From an uncultured Bacteroidales bacterium (GTDB lineage: Bacteria > Bacteroidota > Bacteroidia > Bacteroidales > Bacteroidaceae): 64,000 bases of DNA. The stretch is taken from the NCBI GenBank assembly GCA_902771725.1, contig CACXXT010000005.1, positions 23,607-87,606 on the forward strand. Reading direction: 5' to 3'. Shown here in pieces: positions 54,413 to 62,255 of this stretch. Numbering within the stretch: the stretch's first letter is position 1; each line of letters opens with the position of its first letter. The notes beneath the pieces are model-generated. The model saw only the letters and a list, made by a program, of their open reading frames with translations. It was not told where the DNA came from and ran no database searches. The translations under genes were made by a program, and so were the position numbers.

Positions 54413-54457
54413 CAAAGGTACGGACTCTCTGTGGTCTGCGCAAGTTGTGCTAGCTAG
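54413..54457 (-). promoter_or_regulatory. CTAGCTAG-type promoter of the second acidic-protein gene
   Basis: Minus strand: CTAGCTAG (54450-54457), TTG, 20 bp ending in GAGAGTCCG, TACCTTTG (54413-54420). The gap is again 29 bp. Confidence 0.8.
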
Positions 54458-54463
54458 AATTTG

Positions 54464-54491
54464 TCAATCAGTATATCATTTGCGAAATCGG
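54464..54491 (-). repeat. Intergenic element copy 6 (inverted)
   Basis: Read on the minus strand: CGATTTCGCAAATGATATAC then TGATTGACAAATT into CTAGCTAG. The shortest copy, with one full 8-bp unit. It marks the right edge of the accessory region, facing copy 1. Confidence 0.9.
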
Positions 54492-54577
54492 GAGAAAATT
54501 TCTGGCGTTTTGAGGGTAAAAAGGGGGCGGAGGGGGAGAAAAGTGGATGGAAATTAGGTGGAGTCGGGGGGAATTGC

Positions 54578-54585
54578 TATCTTTG
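54578..54585 (+). promoter_or_regulatory. -7 box of dacB
   Basis: TATCTTTG, about 30 bp before the ATG at 54615. Confidence 0.6.
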
Positions 54586-54614
54586 CGGCATGAAATGTAT
54601 AAGGAATAGAAATT

Positions 54615-55907
54615 ATGGAAATGAAAGGTATTGAAAGTGATATGAGAATGAAATGGCATGGAATGGCAGGCGGCAGGAAGGGTGTTGCGTGGTGCGTGAT
54701 GTTGGCAGCTGCGCTGGTGGCTTCGTGCGGCAGCAGTCGACGGGCTGTGCGGCCGGAGGTGGGACCTGTGGCGGGTGGTGTGGTGCCTGTTCAGGTGGTG
54801 GAGCCTTCGAAGGGGAAGGTGAAGGAGCTGACGCCGGCGGAGCGGTTGGCGTGGCGGCTGGATTCCCTGCTGACGGCTCAGGACTCTCTGCTCGAGACAT
54901 CGCAGCTGGGGCTGCACATCGTGGACCTGACGGCGGGTGTGGTGCTCTATGCACGGGGTGAGCATCAGCGCATGCGTCCGGCATCGACCGAGAAGGTGGT
55001 GACGGCGGTCTGCGCGCTGGATGCGCTGGGACCAGGCTACACGCTGGACACGCGGCTGATGGCGACGGGTGAGGTGAACGGCGGGGTGCTGAAGGGTGAT
55101 CTGTACGTCCGCGGTGCCATGGACCCGCTGCTGACGCAGGCGGACGTGAGGGCGCTGGCAGCCCGGCTGAAGGAGGCTGGGGTGCAGCGCGTGGCGGGGC
55201 GCATCGTGGCCGATGCGTCGATGAAAGATGGTGATGAATATGGCTGGGGATGGTGCTGGGATGACCACAATGCTGTGCTCTCGCCGCTGCTGTGTGGCGG
55301 CAAGCCGGGACTGGCAGGTGAGCTGAAGACGGCGCTGGGGCGTGCTGGCGTGAAGGTGGGTGCTGTGGTGGCGGGGGTGACGCCGGCGGCGGCTCGTGAG
55401 CTGGTGGCGCTGCGACGTCCGCTGACGCAGGTGCTGCAGCCGATGATGAAGGAGAGTGATAACCTGTGTGCCGAGGCGGTGTTCTACCAGCTGGGACGCA
55501 CGCGCAAGGAGGTGGCTGCGAGGATGCAGGGTCTGCTGGGCGAGGGCTCGAGCACGGTGGCCGACGGCAGCGGCCTCTCGCTGTATAACTATCAGACGCC
55601 GGAGACGTTCACGCGGTTGCTGGGGTATGCTGCAGCGCGTCCGGACAGTATTTATCTGCCGCTGCTGGCAGCGCTGCCGATAGCGGGTGTGGACGGGACG
55701 CTGAAGAACCGCATGGGCGGCACGGCAGCGGAGGTGGCTGTGAGGGCGAAGACGGGGACGGTGACGGCAGTGAGCACGCTGGTGGGCTATACGACGCAGC
55801 GGAGCTCGAATCACTTGCTGGCGTTCGCGATCATGAATCAGGGTGTGAGGAGCGGTGCGCAGGGGCGAAAGCTGCAGGATGAGGTGTGCAGGGTGATTAG
55901 TGAGTGA
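54615..55907 (+). CDS. dacB: D-alanyl-D-alanine carboxypeptidase/endopeptidase, PBP4 type
   Basis: 430 aa. The three penicillin-binding motifs are in order: SxxK at Ser124-Lys127 (PASTEKVVTA), SxN at Ser281-Asn283 (ESDNL) and KTG at 379-381 (AKTGTV). PBP4-type enzymes trim peptidoglycan cross-links in the periplasm. The N-terminus has a lipoprotein signal with the lipobox Cys at about residue 38 (LVASC), so the enzyme is probably lipid-anchored. Other in-frame ATGs at 54624 and 54645 are possible starts. It is shorter than E. coli PBP4, with a reduced region between SxxK and SxN. Confidence 0.92.
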   Translation: MEMKGIESDMRMKWHGMAGGRKGVAWCVMLAAALVASCGSSRRAVRPEVGPVAGGVVPVQVVEPSKGKVKELTPAERLAWRLDSLLTAQDSLLETSQLGLHIVDLTAGVVLYARGEHQRMRPASTEKVVTAVCALDALGPGYTLDTRLMATGEVNGGVLKGDLYVRGAMDPLLTQADVRALAARLKEAGVQRVAGRIVADASMKDGDEYGWGWCWDDHNAVLSPLLCGGKPGLAGELKTALGRAGVKVGAVVAGVTPAAARELVALRRPLTQVLQPMMKESDNLCAEAVFYQLGRTRKEVAARMQGLLGEGSSTVADGSGLSLYNYQTPETFTRLLGYAAARPDSIYLPLLAALPIAGVDGTLKNRMGGTAAEVAVRAKTGTVTAVSTLVGYTTQRSSNHLLAFAIMNQGVRSGAQGRKLQDEVCRVISE

Positions 55908-55920
55908 TTCGCGCGGGAGG

Positions 55921-55990
55921 GGGAGGAGCGGGACCAGGCGGGAAAACCGCCTGGCACAGTCACCGGAGGAGATAAAGGGAGGAGGGGGAG
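55921..55990. repeat. Purine-rich tract with central hairpin, copy A
   Basis: GGGAGGAGCGGGA, then CCAGGCGG-GAAAA-CCGCCTGG (55934-55954), then further GGAGG/GGGGAG runs. It lies between the convergent dacB and folK genes, where the hairpin could end either transcript. Compare copies at about 57841-57905 and 59661-59735. Confidence 0.65.
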
Positions 55991-55992
55991 AG

Positions 55993-56445
55993 CTAAAGGG
56001 GGGAGGGGAGAGTGGAGAGCTGGATTTCGCGGAGGGGACGGAGGACGAAGTCGCGCTGCATCATTCGCGGATGGGGAATGGTGAGGTCGGGGGTGGTGAG
56101 GTGAAGGTCGCCGTAGAGGAGGATGTCGATGTCGATGGGGCGGTCGGAGTAGTGGTTGCCGGTGGTCTTGGTGGTGCGGCCGAGCTGGCGTTCGATGGTT
56201 TGGGTGGTGAGGAGAACTTGGTGGGGTGTGAGGTCTGTGTGGAGGAGGACAACGGCGTTGAGGTAGCGGTTGGTGGAGTGGTATCCCCAGGGTTCGGTCT
56301 CGATGAAGGATGATGCACGAATGAGGCGACCTACCCGACGGGCGAGTAGGTCGATGGCGCGTAGCAGCAGTGCATGGCGGTCGCCGAGGTTGCTGCCGAG
56401 TGAGAGGTATAGTTCAGTCACTGAGTATGAGCATGGCGTCGCCAT
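55993..56445 (-). CDS. folK: 6-hydroxymethyl-7,8-dihydropterin pyrophosphokinase (HPPK)
   Basis: Transfers pyrophosphate from ATP to 6-hydroxymethyl-dihydropterin in folate synthesis. 150 aa with HPPK motifs [29 protein letters not shown] and the metal-binding block [14 protein letters not shown], followed by [16 protein letters not shown]. The start is uncertain: the ATG at 56445 overlaps queA by 32 bp, while a GTG at 56421 overlaps by 8 bp and gives the more usual short N-terminus. It is translated with queA from a common transcript. Confidence 0.92.
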   Translation of the reverse strand: MATPCSYSVTELYLSLGSNLGDRHALLLRAIDLLARRVGRLIRASSFIETEPWGYHSTNRYLNAVVLLHTDLTPHQVLLTTQTIERQLGRTTKTTGNHYSDRPIDIDILLYGDLHLTTPDLTIPHPRMMQRDFVLRPLREIQLSTLPSPL

Positions 56446-57478
56446 AGGTGCCGAAGCGGTAGCGGTTGTCGCGAAGGGCTTCCTTGTAGCCTTTCATGAC
56501 GAGGTCGTAGCCGCCGAAGGCGCAGGCGATCATGAGTAGTGTGGAGTAGGGTGTGTAGAAGTTTGCAACCATGGCGTCGGCGATGCCGAAGTCGTAGGGT
56601 GGATAGATGAAGCGGTTGGTCCATCCGTCGAATTGCTTGAGGTGCTTGTCGGCTCCGATGGCGGTCTCGAGTGCTCGCTGTACGGTGGTTCCTACTGCGC
56701 AGACGCGGTGTCCGTTGTCCTTAGCGCGGTTGACGATGTCGCATGCTTCGCTGCTGACGTGCATTTCCTCGCTTTCCATTTTGTGCTTGGAGAGGTCTTC
56801 GACGTCGATTTCGCGGAAGTTGCCGAGTCCGCAGTGGAGGGTGACGTAAGCGATGTTGATGCCTTTGATTTCCATGCGTTTGAGGAGGTTCTTGGAGAAG
56901 TGGAGTCCGGATACTGGGGCAGTGACGGCTCCTTCGTTCTGTGCGAATACGCACTGGAAGTCCTCGATGTCCTGCGGCTCTGCGGGTCGCGTGATCATGT
57001 GTCGTGGGAGTGGTGCTTCGCCGAGTGCGTAGAGTGCTTCCTTGAATTCCTCGTGTGGTCCGTCGTAGAGGAAGCGTAGTGTTCGTCCTCGGCTGGTGGT
57101 GTTGTCGATGACTTCTGCCACCATGGACTCGTCTTCTCCGAAGTAGAGTTTGTTTCCGATTCGGATTTTGCGTGCGGGTTCGACGAGTACGTCCCAGAGT
57201 CGGAACTCGGCGTTGAGTTCGCGGAGGAGGAATACTTCGATTTTGGCTCCTGTCTTCTCCTTGTTGCCTTCGAGGCGTGCGGGGAAGACCTTGGTGTCGT
57301 TGAGGACGAAGACATCCTGGTCGTCGAAGTACTCGAGGATGTCGTAGAAGTGGTCGCGATGCTCGATGATTCCGCTGGTGGTGTGGAGTACCATGAGGCG
57401 ACATTCATCGCGGAAGGGTGCAGGGTATTGTGCGATGCGGTCGTCTGGGAGCTTGAATTTGAATTGGGAAAGTTTCAT
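56414..57478 (-). CDS. queA: tRNA ribosyltransferase-isomerase QueA
   Basis: Transfers and isomerises the ribosyl group of S-adenosylmethionine to 7-aminomethyl-7-deazaguanine in tRNA, the penultimate step of queuosine synthesis. 354 aa, full length, with family motifs [55 protein letters not shown]-like ([11 protein letters not shown]), [12 protein letters not shown] and [19 protein letters not shown]. It belongs to the run ftsX, DUF3098, uppP, truB, queA, folK, all on the minus strand. The 65-bp gap to truB holds only a G-rich stretch. Confidence 0.97.
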   Translation of the reverse strand: MKLSQFKFKLPDDRIAQYPAPFRDECRLMVLHTTSGIIEHRDHFYDILEYFDDQDVFVLNDTKVFPARLEGNKEKTGAKIEVFLLRELNAEFRLWDVLVEPARKIRIGNKLYFGEDESMVAEVIDNTTSRGRTLRFLYDGPHEEFKEALYALGEAPLPRHMITRPAEPQDIEDFQCVFAQNEGAVTAPVSGLHFSKNLLKRMEIKGINIAYVTLHCGLGNFREIDVEDLSKHKMESEEMHVSSEACDIVNRAKDNGHRVCAVGTTVQRALETAIGADKHLKQFDGWTNRFIYPPYDFGIADAMVANFYTPYSTLLMIACAFGGYDLVMKGYKEALRDNRYRFGTYGDAMLILSD

Positions 57479-57543
57479 GTATTTTCGGATTTATTGATTT
57501 TATTTTTGGGGATGGGGAGGGGGGAGTATCTGAGGGGGAGGCG

Positions 57544-58533
57544 TTAAACGTTGTCTGGGAGTTCGATGGTTTGTTGGTCGAGCCACTGTGGGAAGGTGTC
57601 CATGGGGAGGCAGGTGTCTGCGGTGACGTCGCCTACGCGGGTGCGTCGGAGGGCTGTCAGGTGGGCTCCACTGCGGAGTGCCTGTCCGATGTCGCGGGCG
57701 AGGGCGCGGATGTAGGTTCCTTTGGAACAGACGACGCGGATGGTGATGTAGGGATAGGAGGCGGTGTCGGGGGGAGCGGTGGGCGAGGTGAGGAAGGCCT
57801 TGTTGCGCATGCCGGTGCGAGGGAGGGAGGGAGGAGGAGGGGGAGGAGCGATGGCGGAGGGGGAGGGGGAGGGAGAGGGGGCGACGGCGGACGAACCGCC
57901 GTCCACAGGACCCATGGAAGGGGAGGGAGCGGGGGAGGAGGAGGAGGGAGCGGAGAGGGAGGGGGGAGCGGAGGAGGAGCAGGAAGCGGGGGAGGAAGAG
58001 GAGGAGGGAGCGGAGGGGGAGGAAATGGAGGTGGGGAGGTGGTATTCCAGGAGCTCTATTTCGTCGATGACGAGGAGCTTGGGCTTGAGGTCCACTTCCT
58101 TCTCGCGGCGGGCGAGGTCGTAGGCGCGCTTGCCGTCGACCTTGACGGCAGAGTAGGCAGGGGGAATCTGCTGGATGGGGCCGATGAACTGCCGGAGGAC
58201 GTCTTCTACCAGGGGGAGGGTGATGTGCTGGGTGGGGTAGTAGGCGTCGATGGGGTGTTCGAGGTCGAAGGAGGGAGTGGTAGCTCCGAGGCGGAGTGTT
58301 GCGACGTACTCCTTGGTGTGGGCCTGGAGTTCGTCGATGCGCTTGGTGGCTCGTCCGGTGCACACGATCATGACTCCTGTTGCCAGGGGGTCGAGCGTGC
58401 CGGCATGGCCTACCTTCAGCTTGCGTGTTCCCAGGCGCTTGCAGAGCAGCCATCGCACCTTGTTGACGACGTCGAAGGAAGTCCAGCGGTAGGGCTTGTC
58501 GATGTAGAGTATTTCTCCTGTCTGAAAGTTCAT
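57544..58533 (-). CDS. truB: tRNA pseudouridine(55) synthase TruB with large Ser/Pro insertion
   Basis: Converts U55 of tRNA to pseudouridine. 329 aa from the ATG at 58533, which overlaps the uppP stop by one base (TAATG). Catalytic motif VGHAGTLDPLATG with Asp48; further family blocks YVATLRLGATTPSFD, PPAYSAVKVDGKRAYDLAR and CSKGTYIRALARDIG. About 94 residues are inserted between LLEYHLP and YPYITIRVVCSKG, where other TruB proteins run straight on. The insertion is almost all Ser, Pro and Ala and is encoded by a purine-rich tract (template sense) with a central hairpin, like the intergenic copies nearby. The frame stays open, so the enzyme may still work with a surface loop. Confidence 0.95.
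   Translation of the reverse strand: MNFQTGEILYIDKPYRWTSFDVVNKVRWLLCKRLGTRKLKVGHAGTLDPLATGVMIVCTGRATKRIDELQAHTKEYVATLRLGATTPSFDLEHPIDAYYPTQHITLPLVEDVLRQFIGPIQQIPPAYSAVKVDGKRAYDLARREKEVDLKPKLLVIDEIELLEYHLPTSISSPSAPSSSSSPASCSSSAPPSLSAPSSSSPAPSPSMGPVDGGSSAVAPSPSPSPSAIAPPPPPPSLPRTGMRNKAFLTSPTAPPDTASYPYITIRVVCSKGTYIRALARDIGQALRSGAHLTALRRTRVGDVTADTCLPMDTFPQWLDQQTIELPDNV
57800..58035. repeat. Purine-rich tract with central hairpin, copy B, inside truB
   Basis: Long GGAGG/GGGGAG runs either side of GACGGCGG-ACGAA-CCGCCGTC (57883-57903). The hairpin is preceded by GGGAGGAGCG as in copy A and by GGGGGAGGGAGAG-type runs as in copy C. It encodes the Ser/Pro insertion of TruB. Confidence 0.75.
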
Positions 58534-59396
58534 TAGTCTACCATTACGAGTGAGTGACCAGTCCAAAGAAGGCCGAGAATGACCAGACCTACGATGATTC
58601 GATAGACTCCAAACGCCTTGAAGCCGTACTTGGCGAGGAAGTCCACGAACCACTTCATGGCGAGGAGTGCTACGATGAATGCCACCACGCATCCGAGTGC
58701 GAGCATGAGGAGGTTGTCTCGTGTGGCCCAGCTGGCGTCTGCTTCGTCTCCGAAGAAGAGCTGGAGGAAGTCGAGAGCTGTGGCTGCAGCCATGGTGGGT
58801 ACGGCGAGGAAGAAGGAGAACTCAGCAGCAGCACGGCGGGTGAGTTTCTGTGCCATTCCGCCCACGATGGTGGCCATGGATCGTGATACGCCAGGAATCA
58901 TGGCAATGCACTGGAAGAGACCTATGCGGAAGGCACGCCGCTCGGTCAGCGGAGTCTGCTCGCTGCCCTTGTTGAAGAGCCGGTCGCAGAAGAGCATGAA
59001 GATGCCTCCGACGACGAGCATGACGGCCACGACCTCCACGCTCTCGAGGAACCGGTCGATGAGGCCGGACATCTTGCCGAGGAATCCGATGATGATGGCA
59101 GGGATGAAGGCCACGAGGAGCTTCCAGTAGAAGTCCCACTTGTGGAGGAAGGCCTGGAGGGGAGTGCTGCCGGCAGGGGCTGGCTCGTGGTTGAGGCGGA
59201 AGAACCGGTTCCAGTAGAGACAGACTACGGAGAGGATGGCTCCGAACTGGATGATGATGGTGAACGCCTTGACGAATGGCGTGCTCTCGACACCCAGCAG
59301 GTTCTGGGTGATGATCATGTGGCCGGTGGAGGAGACAGGCAGGAACTCTGTCAGTCCCTCGACGATGGCGATGATGATGGTCTCGAAAACGCTCAT
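58533..59396 (-). CDS. uppP: Undecaprenyl-diphosphatase UppP (BacA)
   Basis: Removes a phosphate from undecaprenyl pyrophosphate to recycle the lipid carrier of cell-wall synthesis; a polytopic inner-membrane enzyme. 287 aa with the two active-site motifs [14 protein letters not shown] (residues 13-26) and [10 protein letters not shown], and about eight hydrophobic segments. Its start overlaps the DUF3098 stop by 4 bp and its stop overlaps the truB start, so the genes are translationally coupled. Confidence 0.97.
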   Translation of the reverse strand: MSVFETIIIAIVEGLTEFLPVSSTGHMIITQNLLGVESTPFVKAFTIIIQFGAILSVVCLYWNRFFRLNHEPAPAGSTPLQAFLHKWDFYWKLLVAFIPAIIIGFLGKMSGLIDRFLESVEVVAVMLVVGGIFMLFCDRLFNKGSEQTPLTERRAFRIGLFQCIAMIPGVSRSMATIVGGMAQKLTRRAAAEFSFFLAVPTMAAATALDFLQLFFGDEADASWATRDNLLMLALGCVVAFIVALLAMKWFVDFLAKYGFKAFGVYRIIVGLVILGLLWTGHSLVMVD

Positions 59397-59635
59397 GGGT
59401 TCACCTCCTTATCGTTCTGGTCCTTTGGGCGGTGCATGATGCCGTAGATGATGAATGCGAATCCGATGAAGCACACGAGCGGTGCCCACTTGATGCGCAT
59501 GGCCGAGAAGATTTCCGGGTCGAAGGTGTTCTCGCTGGAGCCCGAGCCGGACATGAGGATGAAGCCGATGACGACCGTGGCCATGCCGATGGCCAGGAGG
59601 ATGTAGTTGGTGCGGTCGAAAGCAAAGTTTTTCAT
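59393..59635 (-). CDS. DUF3098 small membrane protein
   Basis: 80 aa. Two hydrophobic segments, about residues 11-30 ([20 protein letters not shown]) and 50-68 ([20 protein letters not shown]), linked by [15 protein letters not shown], the signature of the Bacteroidetes DUF3098 family. The function is unknown. It is found between ftsX and uppP in this phylum as here, which suggests a role at the cell envelope or division site. Confidence 0.9.
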   Translation of the reverse strand: MKNFAFDRTNYILLAIGMATVVIGFILMSGSGSSENTFDPEIFSAMRIKWAPLVCFIGFAFIIYGIMHRPKDQNDKEVNP

Positions 59636-59660
59636 ATTTGGGGAATTTTGGGGTTGTTGT

Positions 59661-59735
59661 TGGAGGAGGGGGAGGGGGAGGGAGAGACCGCGATAAAATC
59701 GCGGTGGAAGAGACGGGACGCCTGCGGGAGGGGAG
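59661..59735. repeat. Purine-rich tract with central hairpin, copy C
   Basis: GGAGGAGGGGGAGGGGGAGG, then ACCGCGAT-AAA-ATCGCGGT (59687-59705), then GGAAGAGACGGG. It sits between ftsX and the DUF3098 gene. Confidence 0.65.
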
Positions 59736-60605
59736 TTATTTGTACATTTCGTTTTCGCGCATGTTGAGGAAATGGTTGACGCAGAGCCATGTGCTGACGA
59801 GAGTCAGGAGGAGGGCAGCAGTGAAGATGGTGGCGAGCATGATGACGATGGTCTGGCGGGTGATGATGGCTGCGGCGAATTCGTCCTGCTGCATCATCCA
59901 GTGGATGCCTCCCAGGAGGAGGGCAGAGCTGATGACGGCGGCCGTCAGTCCAATGCCGAGGCTCCGCCGCAGGAATGGTCGCTGGATGACACTCCAGGAT
60001 GCTCCCACGAGACGCATGGTGTGGATGCTGAATCGGCGCGCATAGACGCTCAGCCGGACGGTGTTGTTGATGAGCACGATGGAGATGATTGTCAGCAGGA
60101 TGGCCAGTACGGCGAGGACTCCTGTGGCCTGACGGAGGCGGTGGTTGAGGTTGTCGACGAGGTCTCGCTGGTATACGACATCGCTGATCTGCCACATCTC
60201 GCGCAGCTGCTTGGAAATCCAGAGGAGGCTGTCGGTGCATGCATAGTCCGCCTGTACGTTCATCTCGATGCTAGCGGTGTAGGGGTTCTCTCCTGCGAGG
60301 AACTCTGTGGGGTCTGCTCCCATGCGCTGTGTCTCCTCCTTCAGTGCCTGCTCGGCGGTGATGAGGGTGGTGCTGTGGGCATAGGGCAGGAGGTCTATCT
60401 GCTGCTGGAAGGATCGTGCTTCCAGGGAGTCGAGGTCGTCGTCCAGCAGGAGGGTTACGGTCAGGTTCTCGCGAACGTTGCGGGAGAGTTCGAGGGCTGT
60501 GAGTCCGAAGAGGACCACGAGTCCCAGCAGCAGGAGCACCAGCGTCGTGGAGACGCAGGATGTGAACCACTGCCATCGGCCGGGGGAGGTATTTCTTTTC
60601 TTCAT
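59736..60605 (-). CDS. ftsX: Cell division permease-like protein FtsX
   Basis: 289 aa. A short basic cytoplasmic N-terminus is followed by a first membrane segment (about 20-40), a periplasmic domain (about 45-160) and three further membrane segments. The last of these surround the ARRFSIHTMRLVGASWSVIQ loop typical of FtsX. With the ATPase FtsE it controls peptidoglycan hydrolases at the septum. ftsE is not next to it here. It leads the run to folK. Between it and the DUF3098 gene lies a purine-rich hairpin element. Confidence 0.92.
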   Translation of the reverse strand: MKKRNTSPGRWQWFTSCVSTTLVLLLLGLVVLFGLTALELSRNVRENLTVTLLLDDDLDSLEARSFQQQIDLLPYAHSTTLITAEQALKEETQRMGADPTEFLAGENPYTASIEMNVQADYACTDSLLWISKQLREMWQISDVVYQRDLVDNLNHRLRQATGVLAVLAILLTIISIVLINNTVRLSVYARRFSIHTMRLVGASWSVIQRPFLRRSLGIGLTAAVISSALLLGGIHWMMQQDEFAAAIITRQTIVIMLATIFTAALLLTLVSTWLCVNHFLNMRENEMYK

Positions 60606-60632
60606 TTTCTGCTTCTTTTTTCCTGGGGGGGG

Positions 60633-60699
60633 CTAGATTTTCTAGAGGTTCTAGATTCTCTAGAGGTTCTAGATTCTCTAGAGGTTCTAGATTTTCTAG
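60633..60699. repeat. 18-bp tandem repeat rich in CTAG
   Basis: Units CTAGATTTTCTAGAGGTT at 60633, 60651 and 60669, and a partial unit at 60687. Each contains CTAG and the palindrome CTCTAGAG-like core. It lies between miaB (3' end) and ftsX (5' end). Confidence 0.9.
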
Positions 60700-60721
60700 G
60701 GGGAACTATGGGGGAGGTTGG

Positions 60722-62053
60722 TTATTCTTCGACGACTTCGCCCTTGAGTGTTGCAGAGCTGCTGCTGGTGATCCTGACCATGACTCGCTCTCCGATGTGG
60801 TGTGTTCCACGGTCGAAGACGACCACTCGGTTCTGCTCTGTTCGTCCGAAGAGCTGTTGCCGGGAGCGCTTGCTGACGCCCTCGATGAGCACTTCGTAGG
60901 TGTTGCCCTCGCAACGTCGAGCAGCCTCGGCACTGAGTTGTGTCTGGAGGGCGATGAGCTCGTTGAGGCGTCGCAACTTGACTTCCTCCGGCACGTCGTC
61001 GGGGAGATGCTTGCTGGCGTAGGTTCCTGGGCGTTCGCTGTACTTGAACATGAAGGCGGAATCGTAGCCCACCTCACGCATGAGTGATAGCGACAGCTGG
61101 TGGTCCTCCTCCGTCTCGCCACAGTAGCCGACGAAGATATCGGTGGAGAGTCCGCAGTCGGGAATGATGCGACGAATAGCCTCCACGCGGTCGAGGTACC
61201 ACGCGCGCGTGTACTTTCTATTCATACGTGCCAGCACGGCATCGCTTCCGCTCTGCACAGGCAGGTGTATGTGCCGGCAGACGTTGGGTTCCTCGGCAAT
61301 GACGCGCAGGGTCTCGTCGGACATATCCTTGGGATGGCTGGTGGTGAAGCGGATGCGCATGTCGGGTACCGCGCGAGCTACCAAGCGCAGGAGTTCCGGG
61401 AAATTTGTTGAATTGCTGTTGTAGCTGTTCACATTCTGTCCCAGCAGCGTCACCTCCTTGAATCCGCGCTGCTGCAGGTCTTGCACTTCACGCAGGATGC
61501 TTTCTACATCCCGGCTTCGCTCACGACCGCGTGTGTAGGGTACGATGCAATAGTGACAGAAATTATTACATCCTCGCATGATGCTTACGTAGCCTCCGAT
61601 GTGGTTTGTGTGGAGTCGCTGCGGCACGACGTCGCGATAGGTCTCGGTCGTGGAGAGCTCCACGTCGATGGCCTTGTGCCCCAGTTCCACTTGTGCGATG
61701 AGGTCGGGTAGCGACATATAGGAATCCGGACCGCAGACGAGGTCAGCACCATGCTGCTCCAGGAGCTGGTTCTTCACGCGCTCTGCCATGCACCCGAGTA
61801 CGCCGACGAAAGGCCTCTCCCCTACCCCACCGGCAGCCTTGTGCCTGCGTTTGAGGCTCTGGAGGAACTCCAGTCGCGAGAGGATTTTCTGCTCGGCATT
61901 GTCGCGCACGGAACAGGTGTTGAGGAACACGGCGTCGGCGTCGTCCATGGACTCTGTGACTTCGTAGCCCGCCATCTGCATGATGGAAGCCACGACTTCG
62001 GAGTCTGCCACGTTCATCTGGCAGCCGTATGTCTCAATCAGCAGTTTTTTCAT
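60722..62053 (-). CDS. miaB: tRNA-2-methylthio-N6-dimethylallyladenosine synthase MiaB
   Basis: Radical SAM enzyme that adds the 2-methylthio group to i6A37 in tRNA. 443 aa. The N-terminal cluster cysteines lie in ETYGCQMNVADSE, LNTCSVRDNAEQK and VLGCMAERV. The radical SAM cluster is in MRGCNNFCHYCIVPYTRGRE (CxxxCxxC). A C-terminal TRAM domain covers about 380-443. A TATCTTTG box at 62090-62097 gives a leader of about 30 nt. It is probably transcribed alone or together with ftsX. Confidence 0.97.
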   Translation of the reverse strand: MKKLLIETYGCQMNVADSEVVASIMQMAGYEVTESMDDADAVFLNTCSVRDNAEQKILSRLEFLQSLKRRHKAAGGVGERPFVGVLGCMAERVKNQLLEQHGADLVCGPDSYMSLPDLIAQVELGHKAIDVELSTTETYRDVVPQRLHTNHIGGYVSIMRGCNNFCHYCIVPYTRGRERSRDVESILREVQDLQQRGFKEVTLLGQNVNSYNSNSTNFPELLRLVARAVPDMRIRFTTSHPKDMSDETLRVIAEEPNVCRHIHLPVQSGSDAVLARMNRKYTRAWYLDRVEAIRRIIPDCGLSTDIFVGYCGETEEDHQLSLSLMREVGYDSAFMFKYSERPGTYASKHLPDDVPEEVKLRRLNELIALQTQLSAEAARRCEGNTYEVLIEGVSKRSRQQLFGRTEQNRVVVFDRGTHHIGERVMVRITSSSSATLKGEVVEE

Positions 62054-62089
62054 ACTCTGTATTTGCCATATAGCTCAAAAATCGGCTGC

Positions 62090-62097
62090 AAAGATAC
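62090..62097 (-). promoter_or_regulatory. -7 box of miaB
   Basis: TATCTTTG on the minus strand, with TTG exactly 20 bp upstream. Confidence 0.7.
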
Positions 62098-62203
62098 GAC
62101 ATAAAAAAGGCGAAGTCAAGTATTTGGGCAAAAAAGTTGGCTTAAATCTCCCCGATTGCTAAAAAAGTTGATGTGCAGGAGTGCTTAACTGCAAACTTTT
62201 ATG

Positions 62204-62211
62204 TAACTTTG
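62204..62211 (+). promoter_or_regulatory. -7 box of the CoA-transferase gene
   Basis: TAACTTTG, leader of about 40 nt to the ATG at 62256. Confidence 0.65.
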
Positions 62212-62255
62212 CGCCCGCAAATTCAGAATCCATAATCCAATAAACATTAATTGAG

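Noticed and set aside
54468..55814. 448-codon minus-strand frame opposite dacB
   Set aside because: Arg/His/Pro-rich translation typical of a shadow frame; dacB has its three catalytic motifs in order.
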